This document shows, in pieces, positions 10,504 through 22,500 of a stretch of 64,000 bases of DNA. Positions within the stretch are counted from its first letter, which is position 1. Each line of letters starts with the position of its first letter. The notes below the pieces were generated by a model. That model was not told the origin of the DNA and did not search any database. It saw nothing but the letters and a program-made list of their open reading frames with translations. Source of the stretch: Hemileia vastatrix. Lineage: Eukaryota; Basidiomycota; Pucciniomycetes; Pucciniales; Zaghouaniaceae. The stretch lies in assembly GCA_030280995.1 (NCBI GenBank), contig JASXTE010000003.1:47333297-47397296 (forward strand). The letters run 5' to 3'. A program made the translations under genes and the position numbers.

Positions 10504-11085
10504 TAAGAAATTTTAGTTGAAAAGAGAGGAAGAAGAAAGAAAAGAAAAAAAAAACAGAATTTAGAATTTAAGAGAATTTGAAAAGAAGAATTATTATAGG
10601 GAGATTTAGAGGTTTGAGTTAAGTTCGAGGAAATGGTCGTGTCGTACAAGATTTGATGATTCGAAGGAAAGAAAGTTTTTAAAAGAGAAAATAAATTTGT
10701 GGAAGAGAAATTTTTTGAAGAAAATTTAAGAAAAGAATGTATTTAAAGAATTGAAAAAGAAAAGAAAGAAAATATTTAGAGAGATTTAAGAGTTTTTTAT
10801 TCTATTTTATTATTTATGTTTATTCTATTTATTTTATTTTATTTTATTTTATTATTTATATTTATTCTATTTATTTTAATTTTAATTTAATTTATTATAT
10901 TATATTTTATTTTAATTTTAATTTTGATTTTATTTTAGTTGGTTTTGGAGGGAATTTTATAGAAGGAGAAGAAAGAAAAAAAAGAAGAGAGAAAAAAGAA
11001 AACAAGGCTAAGAAATTTAAGAGGTGTTTTAGATTTTAAAGAAAGAAAGAAAGAAAAAGAAAAGAAAATTTTAAATAAAGAAATT
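10120..11085. other. C-depleted, strand-asymmetric spacer between convergent genes
   Basis: No gene. The plus strand is almost free of C and rich in A, G and T, with long A/G runs (for example 10,220-10,320 and 10,960-11,070) and a run of about 34 T near 10,338-10,371. It lies between the 3' end of the antisense gene and the 3' end of pol. The matching interval in element D (59,146-59,982) has the same bias relative to the elements' orientation. Confidence 0.7.
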
Positions 11086-14000
11086 TTAAGGTTTTGGTTT
11101 TAAAGGATATTTTAAATGAAAAGATTTTAGGAGTTCAGGAGCGTTAGAAACATTGATGGCTGGTTCCCAGGATGTTTTGTCTGAGTCATTGAGGAAGCCT
11201 TCCCATTCCACGAGGTATTAAAGTTTCCCCTTGCGTATTCTTGAATCAAGGATACGACTTACTTCCCACTCTAGATGATCTTCTACTTCGACCGGTTCCG
11301 GAGGGGGTTGGTTCTTGCCCAGGTATATTTCTCGAGCCAGTTCCAGGAGAGATACATGGAAAACAGGGTGAATCGCCTGCCATTTAGGAGGTAACTTGAG
11401 TCGAAATGCAGTTTTAGAGACTTCAGAGTCGATTTCGAATGGTCCCAAGCGCTTTTCAGCCAGTTTCTTTGATGGCCTTGTTGTTCAAATGTTTCGTCCG
11501 TCGAGCCATACTTTGTCGCCTGGTTTAAAAGAAGGAGCAGATTGTTGATGTTTGTCGGCCTGTTCCTTGTATCTTCGAATCGCTGATTCCAAATTTGTTT
11601 TAAGTTCTTCTTGGAGTCGTGATATAGTTCGAAGATAATGTTCCGCAGGATGATTAGTTCCTACATGGATTGAGTTGAATCGAGGATGTCGTCCATAAAT
11701 GGTTTCGAAGGGATATTGTCGTGTCGAAGAATGAGTCGAGTTATTATAAGCAAATTCGGCCAATGGTAACCATGTGGTCCAATTGTCTTGTTGGTAACTG
11801 ACATACATTCGAAGATATTGTTTGAGGATTTGGTTAACTCTTTCTTTTTGACCATTGGTTTCAGGGTGATAGGCCGTGGAGAGATTCCTCGTGATATTGA
11901 GTTGTCGACACAGTTGGGTCCAGAATGTGGATACAAACAATGAGCCTCTATCCGAAATAATATCATTCGGTAAGCCGTGTTTAGAAAATACATATTCTAG
12001 AAAAAATTTTGACAAATCTTCTGCTGTAGCAGTAGTAGTGGTTTTAATAAAAATAGACATTTTTGAAAATCTATCTACTATTACTAATATAGCATCAAAA
12101 TCATTAGAAACAGGAAGTTGAGAAATAAAATCCATCGATAAAGATTCCCAAGGTTTAGAGGGAATAGGAAGTGGTTGAAGTAACCCATGCTTCCGGTGAC
12201 GGGGAGCCTTATTCCTATTACATTCGTAAAAAGCTTTTATATAGGCCTTGATTTCCCTGGTCATACCTGGCCAGAAGAAATCCCTCACTATTAACTGGTA
12301 GGTTTTATCAACCCCAAAATGACCAGCTAATGGAGAATCATGTTGACTGTTGAAAATCCATAATTTTATCTCATTGTTGTCGGGTATGACTACTCTACCT
12401 TCAAAGACTAATAGACCTGATTCAATACTAAATCTTTTGGCCCCTTGCTTCGAGAGTATTTTGTCTTTTAACCCTAAACAATATTAGTCCTTTGACTGAG
12501 CTTCAAGGATGTTGGATAGTGGATTTCGAAAAGATTGAATTGTCATCGAATTAAGTTGATGAGTCGTTAACATTGATTCGTTGAAGATTGATTGCACATT
12601 TTCTGGGTTCTTGTCAGCAAATGCGTCCCCCCGCTGTGGGTAAACGTTGTCCCGACGTGACAAGATATCTGGGACAATGCAGTTTTTTCCTGGGCGATAG
12701 GAAATAGAGAAAGAAAATTCAGACAAAAATTCAGCCCACCTGGCTTGACGCCTGGTTAACACTTTAGAAGACATGAAGTATTTCAAAGCATTATGATCTG
12801 TTAAAATTTGAAAAGGACTATCTAGGCTGAGAAGAAAAGAACGCCATTTTTTAAGACAATGGATAATAGCTAAAAGCTCTTTGTCATGAATTTCATAATT
12901 TAATTCTGCGGCTATGAGTTTGCGTGACTCAAAAGCAACAGGATGAAACAAATTTGTTTCAGGATTTAATTGGGAGATGACCCCTGCAATAGCATAATCG
13001 CTCGCATCTGTCTCAACTATTGTCGAGGCAGAAGGATCAAAATGTCGAAGAATTGGGGCTGTGGTGAACGCCGTTTTTAGTGCTTCGAATTCCTTTCATG
13101 CTGTAGAAGTAAAAACAAAAGGAATATCTTTTCTAAGAAGAGAAGTAAGATTGGAAATAGTTTTAGAGTAATTTTTAATAAATCTTCTATAGAAGTTTGC
13201 AAAACCCAAAAATCCTTGGAGTGATTTAATGTTTTTGGGCTCAGGCCATTCCAGGATTTTCTGGACTTTTTTGTAATCCATGACTAAACCGTCAGTGGAC
13301 AATGTAAAACCCAAAAAATCAATTGATTTGAGGTGGAATTTGCATTTATTATGCTTGGCGTAGAGACCATGATCTCGAAGACGATTTAGGACCTGTCGAA
13401 CATGATGAATATGTTCATCCAGTGTTTTAGAGAATATTAAAATATCATCTAAATAGACGACTACAAATTGTTCAACAACATCTTGAAAGATATCATTAAC
13501 AAAAGTTTAAAAAGTTGAAGGTGCGTTACATAATCCAAAAGGCATAACTAAATATTCAAAACTACCAAATCTAGTGCGCATTTCAGTCAGTGGTTCATGA
13601 CCTTCCGCAATGCGAATAAGATTGTAAGCGCCTCTAAGATCAATTTTAGAAAAGAAATTAGCACCATTGAAAAGGGTAAGAAGTAATGACATAGGAGGAA
13701 CAGGATATGCATTCTTCTTCGTGACTGTGTTGAGCTTTCTATAGTCAACACACAACCTAAGACTACCGTCCTTATTTTTTACAAAGAGGACAGGGGAGCC
13801 GGTTGGAGATTTACTGGCTCTGATGAAACCTTTGGCTACATTCTCTGCAATGTAGTCTCGAAGAACTTGAGATTCGTCCTTCGATAAAGAATAGACAGGA
13901 CCTGCCGGAGGTACTGGGCCTATTAACTCTATTTGATGGTCGTAGGGTCGATGAGGTGGTAACGTATAGGCCTTGCGGATTGAGAAAACATCGAGGAAAT

Positions 14001-14735
14001 CGTGGTAGATTTCGGGTAGAGTTGATTTAATGGCTTCAACGTTGATTTGGTTGTCCTCTTCATCTTCGAGAGAATCTGTCGAGGGGATACCTGTATTGAG
14101 AGAGAAGAATTCGATTACTTCGAGGCAATTTAAATCCTCTTCGAGTGAAGTCATCGAGCTAGAAGGGTTAGCCAATCGCTCATTTAGAGAAGGATCAGAT
14201 GCTTGCAAGTCATCAGGCAGAGACTTGTCCTCTAGCAGGACGTTGTCAGGCGGGTTGTTTAACTCCCTATTGCCCTGCATTGAAGAATCAGAAATATACT
14301 TAGAGCGTGGGGCGATTAATCCCTTAGTCCAATCAATTTCGGGATTCCAATGCGTTAAAAAGTCATGGCCATGAATGGTATCGTCCATTCTTGGGGCGTC
14401 CAAGACTGATAATTCCCACTCGAAGGGGGGAAAGTTAGGAAAGTTGAAAACCCATAAAACTTTCTTACTTACCCAATATTTGGGTTCCTCTGATTCGACC
14501 AAATAGATTGGAGTTCGATTGATATCTGTAAATGTTAGTTGAAGCTTCTCGGCAAAAGATAAACTAACAAAAGAAATTGAAGCTCCAGAGTCTATAAGAC
14601 AACTGAAGGGGATATCCTCCTTAAAAAGAATGAATCTCAAGCTGTTTAAGGCAACTCCAGTCCTTAAGACATGGAGGTTCTGTGCACTGGGAGAGATAAG
14701 ATAGTTTGCTTTGCACACAAGTAAACTATCTACTA
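11086..14735 (-). pseudogene. Pol of element B: protease, RT, RNase H, integrase, chromodomain
   Basis: One frame throughout, broken only by five stops at 13,504-13,506, 13,093-13,095, 12,481-12,483, 11,482-11,484 and 11,215-11,217. In order: protease LIDSGASISFVS; RT with VDYRKLN, LPFGLCNAPSTF-like PFGLCNAP, and YLDD (about 13,450); RNase H with VETDASDYA; integrase zinc region (GHFGVDKTYQ, then a Cys pair) and catalytic D-D-E as MDFISQLP, SDRGSLF, TNGQKERVNQ; then a C-terminal chromodomain (EVSRILDSR, YLVEWEGF, SWEPA). All catalytic residues I can see are intact. It is reached from gag by a likely -1 frameshift at 14,736. The TGA at 11,482 also occurs in element D. Confidence 0.88.
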
Positions 14736-14742
14736 GTTTTTT
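14700..14742 (-). promoter_or_regulatory. Programmed -1 ribosomal frameshift signal (gag/pol junction, element B)
   Basis: On the minus strand the gag frame ends TCA AAA AAC TAG TAG. It contains the classic slippery heptamer A AAA AAC (plus 14,736-14,742) directly before two stops. After a 5-nt spacer a stem-loop follows (14,700-14,730): GATAGTTTACTT pairs with AAGCAAACTATC, 11 of 12 positions, with a 7-nt loop. The -1 frame is open across this site and enters the protease domain. Element D has the same heptamer, stops, spacing and a perfect 12-bp stem. Confidence 0.78.
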
Positions 14743-15920
14743 GACTTTGAACTAGTACCTTCTCTTTCCTTCAACTTTACACAGTCTTCCAACTTGTGCT
14801 TACCCCCACAATACATACATAACCCATTATCTGCTCGTCTTTTCCTCTCAGCTTCTTTAAGTTCCCCTTTAGGATCCAGTACTTTGCTGATATCGCCTGG
14901 GGTCGAGCCTTTTGGTCAAGGTTTATCCTTTCCCTTATTGGGTTTGGATTGAGTCGAGGAGGATTGATTTGGTCGTGGGTGTGAAGAAGGTCCTGATTTA
15001 AAATTTAGGCCTTGAGATTTGTTGGCATATCGACAATGTTGAAGTCGTCCTTGATAAACGCCGTCAAGTTCGAGGGTTCGATCCATTAAATCGGTTAAAG
15101 TAGTCATCTTCTGACCGTGAAGATTTAATTGATCTAGAATCCTCGAAGGAAGCCCTTTCTTGAAATGATACTTAAGGGCAGCATCATTCCAACCTACTCG
15201 AGTTTGAAGTGCTCTGAAGTTTGAGATATATTCAGAGGCTTTACCATTATCACTCATGCGAAGAAAATCAAGTTCAATTTTGGCGTTGTCCGTTTCATTA
15301 GGGTCCCCAAACAACGTAAAAAGTTGGTCTTCGAACTTTTCCCAATTATTGATAAGTAAGTGGGTTTCTGTTGAAGAAAGCATGAGTAGATAAGGTTCGA
15401 ACCATCTTGCTGCTTTCCCGGCTAGGAATGAAGAAGCGTAAACAACCTTTTATCGGTCGCTGTTAAAGGTTTGAGGGTCATTATGGAACAGTAGCTTGCA
15501 GGTTTGCAAGAAGGGTCGCAATCTGTCGGGGTGATCTCCGTCGAATTTGTCAGGAGATTTCATAGAAGGAGTTTTGAACTTAGATCCCTCTGAAGACGTT
15601 GGATTTGAGAGGGTTTTCATGAAAAGTCTCATGAAATCTTCCAGAGAGTTAGATGTTCCAGGCTCTGAGGATTGGCCAGCAGGGTGATTGGCAGGGAAGG
15701 ATGGTGCCTCATGCATTGTATCCTCTCCTTCTTCTTCATCACTAGAATCCTCAAAATCTTGTGGGATGTCTTCTACAGATTGAACTGAATGTTGCCGTTC
15801 CCTAAGGTCGAGTGGTTGCAAAGAGTGAGTGTGAGAAACAGACCTTGTGGCTGTTGGCCTGCCTCTAGCGCGAGCTCTAGTAGTAGCACCCGTAGGAGGA
15901 GTGCGTTGAACAGGTGCCAT
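14733..15920 (-). pseudogene. Gag of element B
   Basis: Starts at ATG 15,920 (MAPVQRTPPTGA), about 75 bp inside the 5' LTR. The N-terminus is basic and Arg-rich, then comes an acidic block (SSDEEEGED), then a retrotransposon gag/capsid region (DKFDGDHPDRLRPFL, WEKFEDQLFTLFGDP). A zinc knuckle lies near the C-terminus: CMYCGGKHKLEDC, a C-x2-C-x3-H-x4-C form one residue shorter than the retroviral standard. Two premature stops interrupt one continuous frame: TAA at 15,447-15,449 (TCA in element D) and TGA at 14,913-14,915. It ends in two adjacent TAG codons that form part of the frameshift signal. It packages the element RNA in intact copies. Confidence 0.85.
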
Positions 15921-15992
15921 TTAAAATTTTAGAAACACCTAAAAAGGACGTAGTAGTGCAAAGAATGAGAACTACGGAGAATTAAATTATAC

Positions 15993-16746
15993 TGTCACCG
16001 GACAACCTACGCACAAGGTCGAGGATGTTCCTGAAAGTGAGATGAGGGATTTAAAAACGTCTTCGAAGCACAGAGGAATGATTCGAGGAAATGATTCGAA
16101 GGTCACTCGAAGTAATAGCTACAGGTTTGAGGTTTGTTTGAGAAGAATTATAGACTAGTTTCAAAGGTAATAGTAATTCTTAAAATCTCACAAAGGGTTG
16201 GAAACTCAATAATCAAAGATTTAGGATTTAGAAATGAATATTGAGAAAGTAAAAGAAAGATACAATAACAATGATTTTTACTTTAAAGATTTACCACTAT
16301 TAATGTAAATATGATTCTATAATTTAATTCTAAGGAATATCGAACCAAATACCCAACCCCTTTTATATCCTTTGTTCCTCCTCGCATTGACCTCCCTTCC
16401 ATTGACCATTACTAACATACACTTAGACCTTCTTCGCTAAATATCCGTCCATGCTCAATTTACCCCTTTTTAATTAATTAACAAAACTTTAATGAAAAAC
16501 TACTACTGTACTATTTTGTTGAACCTAGCGCTGTGCGTCGCTTATTGAAAAGGACTAATGTACCCTATTGGGAGATTGACTAATTTAGATTTAGAGTTTA
16601 GGCTAGCGCAGTTAAATAGTAAGTACACAAAGGAAAATCGCAGTTGCTATGGAGAATTGCTTTCTGTGCTTCGAGTATAGATTTAGGACTTGATATTATT
16701 GATTTAATGAGTTGATTTCGCCTTGAGTGTCACACGGCGCGTGACA
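15993..16746 (-). repeat. 5' LTR of element B (754 bp)
   Basis: Starts TGTCACCGG and ends GCGTGACA on the plus strand, so TGTCAC/GTGACA form a 6-bp terminal inverted repeat. Matches 8,285-9,057. Immediately inside (minus sense) the sequence GTATAATTTAATTC does not look like a usual tRNA primer-binding site. Confidence 0.92.
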
Positions 16747-16751
16747 AGGTT
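16747..16751. repeat. Target-site duplication of element B (right)
   Basis: AGGTT, identical to 8,280-8,284. Confidence 0.9.
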
Positions 16752-17028
16752 AGCCTGTAAAACGCAAAAAAAAAAATTAAACAGCTATCTTTTAAGATGA
16801 AAAATGAGAAATAATCCCTCAAATACTTAGAATATGAAAAATGTCATCAAGACATAAAATATAGAGAAAACTCGGGGCTATCCAATGGTAATACTCAAAT
16901 CCCCGCAGTCTCAATATTTGTCAAATAATTCCAGAAAAACACCCAATTATTAAACAATGCCATTTAAGACATTTCAAAACAACACCAAACAGACCAACAA
17001 AGGGCTCCCCCAATTTTGGAAGACCACA
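16752..17028 (-). repeat. 5' LTR of element A, second part
   Basis: Continues the LTR interrupted at 8,284. It matches 17,917-18,193 of the solo LTR and 1-208 of the 3' LTR, and ends at the same GAAGACCACA boundary. Confidence 0.8.
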
Positions 17029-17111
17029 ACATTTTTCCAGGAAAGTTGCATTGATGAAGAAAGTGAATAAAAGCATTTTTGAATATAGTAGGTATTTTTT
17101 CAGAAAAAAGG

Positions 17112-18193
17112 TGTAGAAAATCCTATAGTACTAGCTATAGGCCTTGACCAAGGGTGTTGGAGTAAAACTGGAGAGAAAAACCCCTGTCCCTTTGAGAAAC
17201 ACCAGGTGAGATTTATTTGCTCCAGTAAATGAGATACTGTTACTATACCCCTTCCAACACACTTCTTGACAGCTTAACAAGTCAAGACAGTAGCCAATAG
17301 CAGACCACTGAGAACCAAAGAACCAGAAACCTGAAATCCAGAAAGATCCACACCAGAAAAACAAAACACTGTGCACTTGTTGCACAGAAAACAGAAATAA
17401 TACTTGATGCAGTTGTAAAGCTACAGCAGTGAAACCAGTTTCCAAAGTTGAGTTAAATGAAGAACTAACCTTGCAAAAAACACAGCCAATTGTGGCCAAA
17501 AAACAGTGAAAACTGAGTTAGAAACAATGATGTAATTACTAGATGGTTGTATGATATTCAAGGTTGCTCCAAACTGTCTTATTTAGTATGTACACACAGA
17601 CCACCATCTAAAATATCCATGCAAAGCAATGAATTTGGCACTTTTGACAGCCAAATTGAATAAAAACCCTCTAATAACACTCCCCAGCCTTCTATAAATA
17701 AGGTGGGCAACCTGCCTAGAAGCGGCCAGACCTCCCTGAATGCAGAAAACCACCAAAAACCTCCAGTAAAGCCCAAAATACTTAGAAAAATTCACCCCAA
17801 CTACTAAAACCCTTAAAACACAAAATTAAGCTATGACAACATTGAGACATAAAATATAAAGCCAAATTAGCTCTACTTAAAGGTACTAAGCACTTAACCC
17901 TAAAACTTAAGGGTAGCCCGTAAAACACAAAAAACAAAATTAAACAGCTATCTTTTATAAATAAAAAGTGAGCAAATGACCCCTTAAAACTTAGAATATG
18001 AAAAAAATTGACAGGACATCAAATATAGAAAAATTTGGGGGCTATCCAATGGTAGTACCCACATACTCATAGTCCCAATATTTACTGAGTAAAACTAAAA
18101 TAACACGTAATTATCTTACCAATGTCAATTAAGACATACAAAAACAGCGCCAAACAGACCAACAAAGGCCTCTGTCAATGTATGAAGACCACA
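17112..18193 (-). repeat. Solo LTR of family A
   Basis: A full-length (1,082 bp) copy of the family A LTR, with no adjoining coding sequence of that family. Bounds were set by the first and last bases shared with the split 5' LTR. I could not find a convincing target-site duplication. The small ORFs inside it look like chance frames. Confidence 0.7.
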
Positions 18194-19589
18194 GTGGTAA
18201 TTTCATTCAGGATATGGCAAGTTAATATCAATGTTGAGAGAGCTTATATTGAACAATGAAGACCTGTGTAGTTGCTCTTAGGTGGGGTTCAGCTTTCATT
18301 CATTAGACTGAGGTAAAATATTCAAAAGAACACAACAGAAATTGTAAATAGACCTGCAAAAATGAGAATTTTATCAAGGGATTATCTCATTGAATCTTTT
18401 ATTAAGTACATGGGTATTAGTAGGTATTTTTGAGTGAGGAAAATAAGAACAACTAGAGCTCATCATATAAGTTATGAAAAGTAAAATGAAAGAAAATATA
18501 AAATTTTGAAAGGATATGGCAACAAAAACACTAGTATAAAAATTTTTTTATTTTGAAAAGAATTAATAATGAAGAGTTGAGTGGACGGAAAGATGAGCTT
18601 TCTCATGGATATCTTTCTGTATAAAATATGGATATATATTTATCTTCATAATTAATTCAAAAGGAAATAACTCAGCTGTAATAGGAAATGATTTCATGAT
18701 AAGTTGGTAAAAATATAATGCATAATCATTTTGATTTTCCAAGTTATTTTGATAATATTTTAATGCAAATAATGACCTTATTTGAGCTTGTTGATTTTAT
18801 TGACAAACTTATTTTAAAAATTTTTATTGACAAATTATTTGTAGGTGTATATTTTATTTACCAATATTACTTGGAAACCATACCAATTTTTCAGAGTTTG
18901 GAATAAGCAATTTAATGTAAAAATTCTCTTTTTTGGATTCTGGAAGCTTTACTTTGATCACCTCTTAGATTTAAAAATTTTAAAATAATATATTTTGTTG
19001 AAAAAATATTTATTTTTCAGACTCTAATTCTATATTGCGAAAAAATATTATAAACTTTTTTATATCTTATAGTGATTATTAGTGAAAACCTTTCTGTTAC
19101 TTGGCAGAATTTTATTAATGCAGGTTATTGTAGAAAAAAAAATTGCAACACTTAAATAACTTTATTATTATAAATTAAATGGTAGTCTTTTGATTCAAGC
19201 TATATCATAGTTCCTCTTATATTTAAAAATGCAATTAATTTGTATTCTCTTATAGTATTATGCTTTGTTCAAAACAAGCTGTTTGATAAACATGTATGCA
19301 ACATTGTAAAATGTAGCAAGTCTGAAAAATTTTGCTGATGCAGAGTATGGATACCTACTTAATGCATGATTGATATGCATAAAAAAATTCAAAGAAATCC
19401 ATGGTAACCTAATTGTTTATAAACTTCTTGAGACGTAAAAATTAGCTTATTTTAGTAAGGGCTTCACAATAAATAAATAGTTTGTTCAATCACTACCATC
19501 CAGTAACATATTTCTTATATACAGAGGTCTTAAAATGCCACCATTTTTGCGTTTTTAAATGTTAAGAGCTTGGATGTTCATCAAGAAAT
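18194..19589. other. No recognisable gene
   Basis: AT-rich DNA. One short frame (18,718-18,906) has no family resemblance. It presumably includes the 5' flank of the Plavaka-like element. Confidence 0.5.
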
Positions 19590-22500
19590 CATCAGACCTC
19601 ATTGGGAAGCTTTGAAGTCAGTGTAGCTTTCAAAACATCTCAGTCATACACCAAACATGAAGTGGAAAGAAATCACAAAGCACAGATGGTTGGTATATCC
19701 AGCGTTTCACCTAACTTAGGATCTAATATCCAAGATCTTGTAAGACATAAATATTTGGTAAATAAAGAGAAATTATGTTTCAATTAATCTCTATATTTTT
19801 TCTATGCTTAGGGGCAGCCTGTTATGGATAAAATTGGATCTTTACCACAGTCAAATGAATTGAATTTGGAAGAGCTTTATAGCCAAAAGATAATGTGGCA
19901 AGCAGAAAAACTTTCTCTTATCCATCATTTAAGCAAAGAAGGTTGTTCTCAATTTTTGCATTACAAAATAAACAAACTCAAACTTCTTAGTGAGGTAGGT
20001 AAACTAGATACTAGTAGAATCATCAGCTTGATTCCCTTTTCTATAGTGACAGTTCTTAATTGATTGTGACTCAATCCATTATTTGTCACCAAGACATGCT
20101 GTGATAAGTGCTTTGCTCTTTATGAGTGTAACCAAAACACCAACCATCAATCTTATCTTTTACTCAACCTTTATATTCATCCTCAAAGCGCTATTTGAAA
20201 GATTTAGAACTGAGAGAAGAAACTTTCAATTGTGATGAAAGTTTGTATTTAGCTAAGTACAAACAAGAAGAAGAAATCTACCATCCTTGTAAAACATTTC
20301 ATCACAACAGTTTTGTTTACTTTCTTTCAGGAAGACTTCAACTAATCAAATTCAAGATTCTGGTTGAGAAAAAAAATGATTTTCTTGAAAAAATTGAAAG
20401 GGATGTGATGAAATATGTATATGATGGTTCTGTATGGAGAAATTTTCCAGATATTTCTATGATTCAAAATAGAAGTGTTGATGGATATACAAAAACAAAA
20501 GGTAATTTAATGTTTAGTTTATATGTTTACTGGTTTAGGCTGGGTGGAAATTGTATTGGAGGTCATCACAGATCTGTGCGTAATATCTTTTTGGTGTGTA
20601 TGAACTTGCCTCCAGAAGATTGATACAAAACCAATAATCTATATTTTATGCTATTATTCCTGGTCCAACTGAGCCAAATGATGAGCAAATAAATCATCTT
20701 CTGAAGCCTCTTGTTGATGAAATAAAGACTCTATGGGATGGCATATTTATTGAAAAAACAACTCACTATCCATGAGGCCAAAAGATAAGGGCTGCATTAT
20801 TCTCTTTAATAAGAAACATTCCTGCAATACAAAAGATTGCTGGTTTTGCAAGTCACTCAGCAAATAAGCTCTTCTCTTTCTGTCATATTTCAAAATATTA
20901 AATTGGTGAGCATCAAGTTGAAAAATTTTCCTTACATACTCATGAGGATCATATGCACTTGGCAGAGAAGTGGAAAAAGTGTTGGTCACATTGGGATTGG
21001 GTATCTATTATTAAGAGTCATGGGGTTCAATGGAGCAAGCTGAATAACCTTGTATATTGGAATCCTACAGAATATTTCTCAATTGACTTGATGCATTCAC
21101 ACATGCTTTGAGATCTTAAATATTACAGTCTAAATTTTTATCTAATACAATATGCTGCAATCGACCAAGAGAAAAATCTGACAAAGGAAAAAAATTTGCA
21201 TGTAAGAAGAGAAAATGATGATGCATGTTCTGATATATTTCCAAATAAGCAATATAAAAAATGTAGAAGCAGCTTAATCAGTAGTGATGCTGATAATATT
21301 GAGCCAGTGGGACGGCATAAAAGACTAAAATATACAAGTACAACAAAACCGCCACAAACATATCTTAGAATGGATTGTAGAGGAGCTAAAATAGAAAGAT
21401 CAAACAGCAGGATAAAGTCATCAAGATCTGAATATCACATTCAAACCTTAGAGTTTGACTCAGAACATGCTTCTGGAAGTGGAAGTGGAAATTTGACCTA
21501 TAGCTTAAGGCAAAAGAGTATTAGCATATCTGAAAGTGAAAGATCTAATTCATCCCTTGAGACTATTAGAAGTAAGGAAGATAAAAAGAAGGGAAGAGAG
21601 AAAGAAAGCAAAAGAACTAGAAATCCACAATTGTCAGCCACTGAGCTAGAGGCAGTGTGGAATGTGATTGAGAAAATAAATAAACCCTCCTGGATTTCAC
21701 AAGTGCCAAAACAAGTAGGATCTAAAAAGTCAGGTTCCCTCAAAGCTGCAAAGTGGCATGTACTTTATACTGTTTACTTTCCTTTTTCACTTATCCCCCA
21801 TTGGGTAGAAAAATTAAATCAAGCTGAGAAATCAGTGACATCAGACCAAAAACCTAGAGAATATTATCTTCTCAAATAAATCATCACTTTAAGTTCAATT
21901 ACCAACTTTTTTACTTTAATAAATGTATCCATCAATGAAGTTGATGAATTAAAACAACTACTATTGGAGTATTGTAACTGCTTTGAAGAATGTTGGAAAA
22001 ATATCAGCTTTAAGCTAAATCTGTATTTCACTGAACATTTTCCAGAAATGATTAAATGTTTTGGTCCGCCCGTAGGTATGGCTGCTTGGGCTGCTGAAAG
22101 AGTTAATGGTATATTATCAAAAATTCCAAAAAATCATCATCCAGGTATTTAGTTTGGTAATTGAGTGCTTAAAAATGCAAATGAGCTACTTTATTTTTAT
22201 TGAACATAGATGAAATACCACAGACCATGCTCAAGCACTTGCATTGGAAGTCTAGGGTATTGGAACAAGGTGAAGCTGAATATGATTCTCAGTATGGATC
22301 TAATATTAAAAAATTGAAAATAATACAAAAAAAAGACATATACATTTAACTGAGGCATTTTATACAAAATGGGTAAGGGAATGCTTGAGAAAAGAGACAT
22401 CTAAACGGGCTTTGTTACCATCAGAAAAGGTAGGAGACCGGGTCGTTGAAAATGTAGCAAGCATATTGGTCCATGGAAAGTGCTATACAAGTCATGACCA

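Larger units (their letters stand above)
8285..16746 (-). mobile_element. Ty3/Gypsy chromovirus element B, full length (8.46 kb)
   Basis: Complete element with LTRs (8,285-9,057 and 15,993-16,746), TG...CA ends, a 5-bp target duplication and gag-pol on the minus strand. Gag and pol are each in one uninterrupted frame apart from in-frame stops; I see no indel in either. Pol order is protease, RT, RNase H, integrase, chromodomain. Between pol and the 3' LTR, on the opposite strand, lies an intact two-exon gene (9,168-10,119). It is inserted in the 5' LTR of element A, so it is younger than A. Element D (52,308-61,903) is a second, more decayed copy. Confidence 0.92.
1..17028 (-). mobile_element. 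Ty3/Gypsy element A, degenerate, interrupted by element B
   Basis: Minus-strand LTR retrotransposon with gag, protease, RT, RNase H and integrase remnants in order from 7,414 down to 1,577. Its 3' LTR is cut by the window edge (1-208 remains). Its 5' LTR is 7,481-8,284 plus 16,752-17,028, split by element B. The rejoined 5' LTR is about 1,081 bp, matching the 1,082-bp solo LTR at 17,112-18,193. A purine tract abuts the 3' LTR. Every coding domain carries stops or frameshifts. A Harbinger transposase fragment sits between the integrase and the 3' LTR. Confidence 0.8.

Noticed and set aside
14030..14374. 114-codon plus-strand frame within pol of element B
   Set aside because: Shadow of the pol frame on the opposite strand, in an acidic and Ser-rich linker. 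The equivalent in element D is rearranged by stops, with no start or motif conservation.
17131..17795. Hydrophobic minus-strand frames in the solo LTR
   Set aside because: They lie wholly inside a non-coding LTR, and the same region in the 5' LTR of element A has no such frames.
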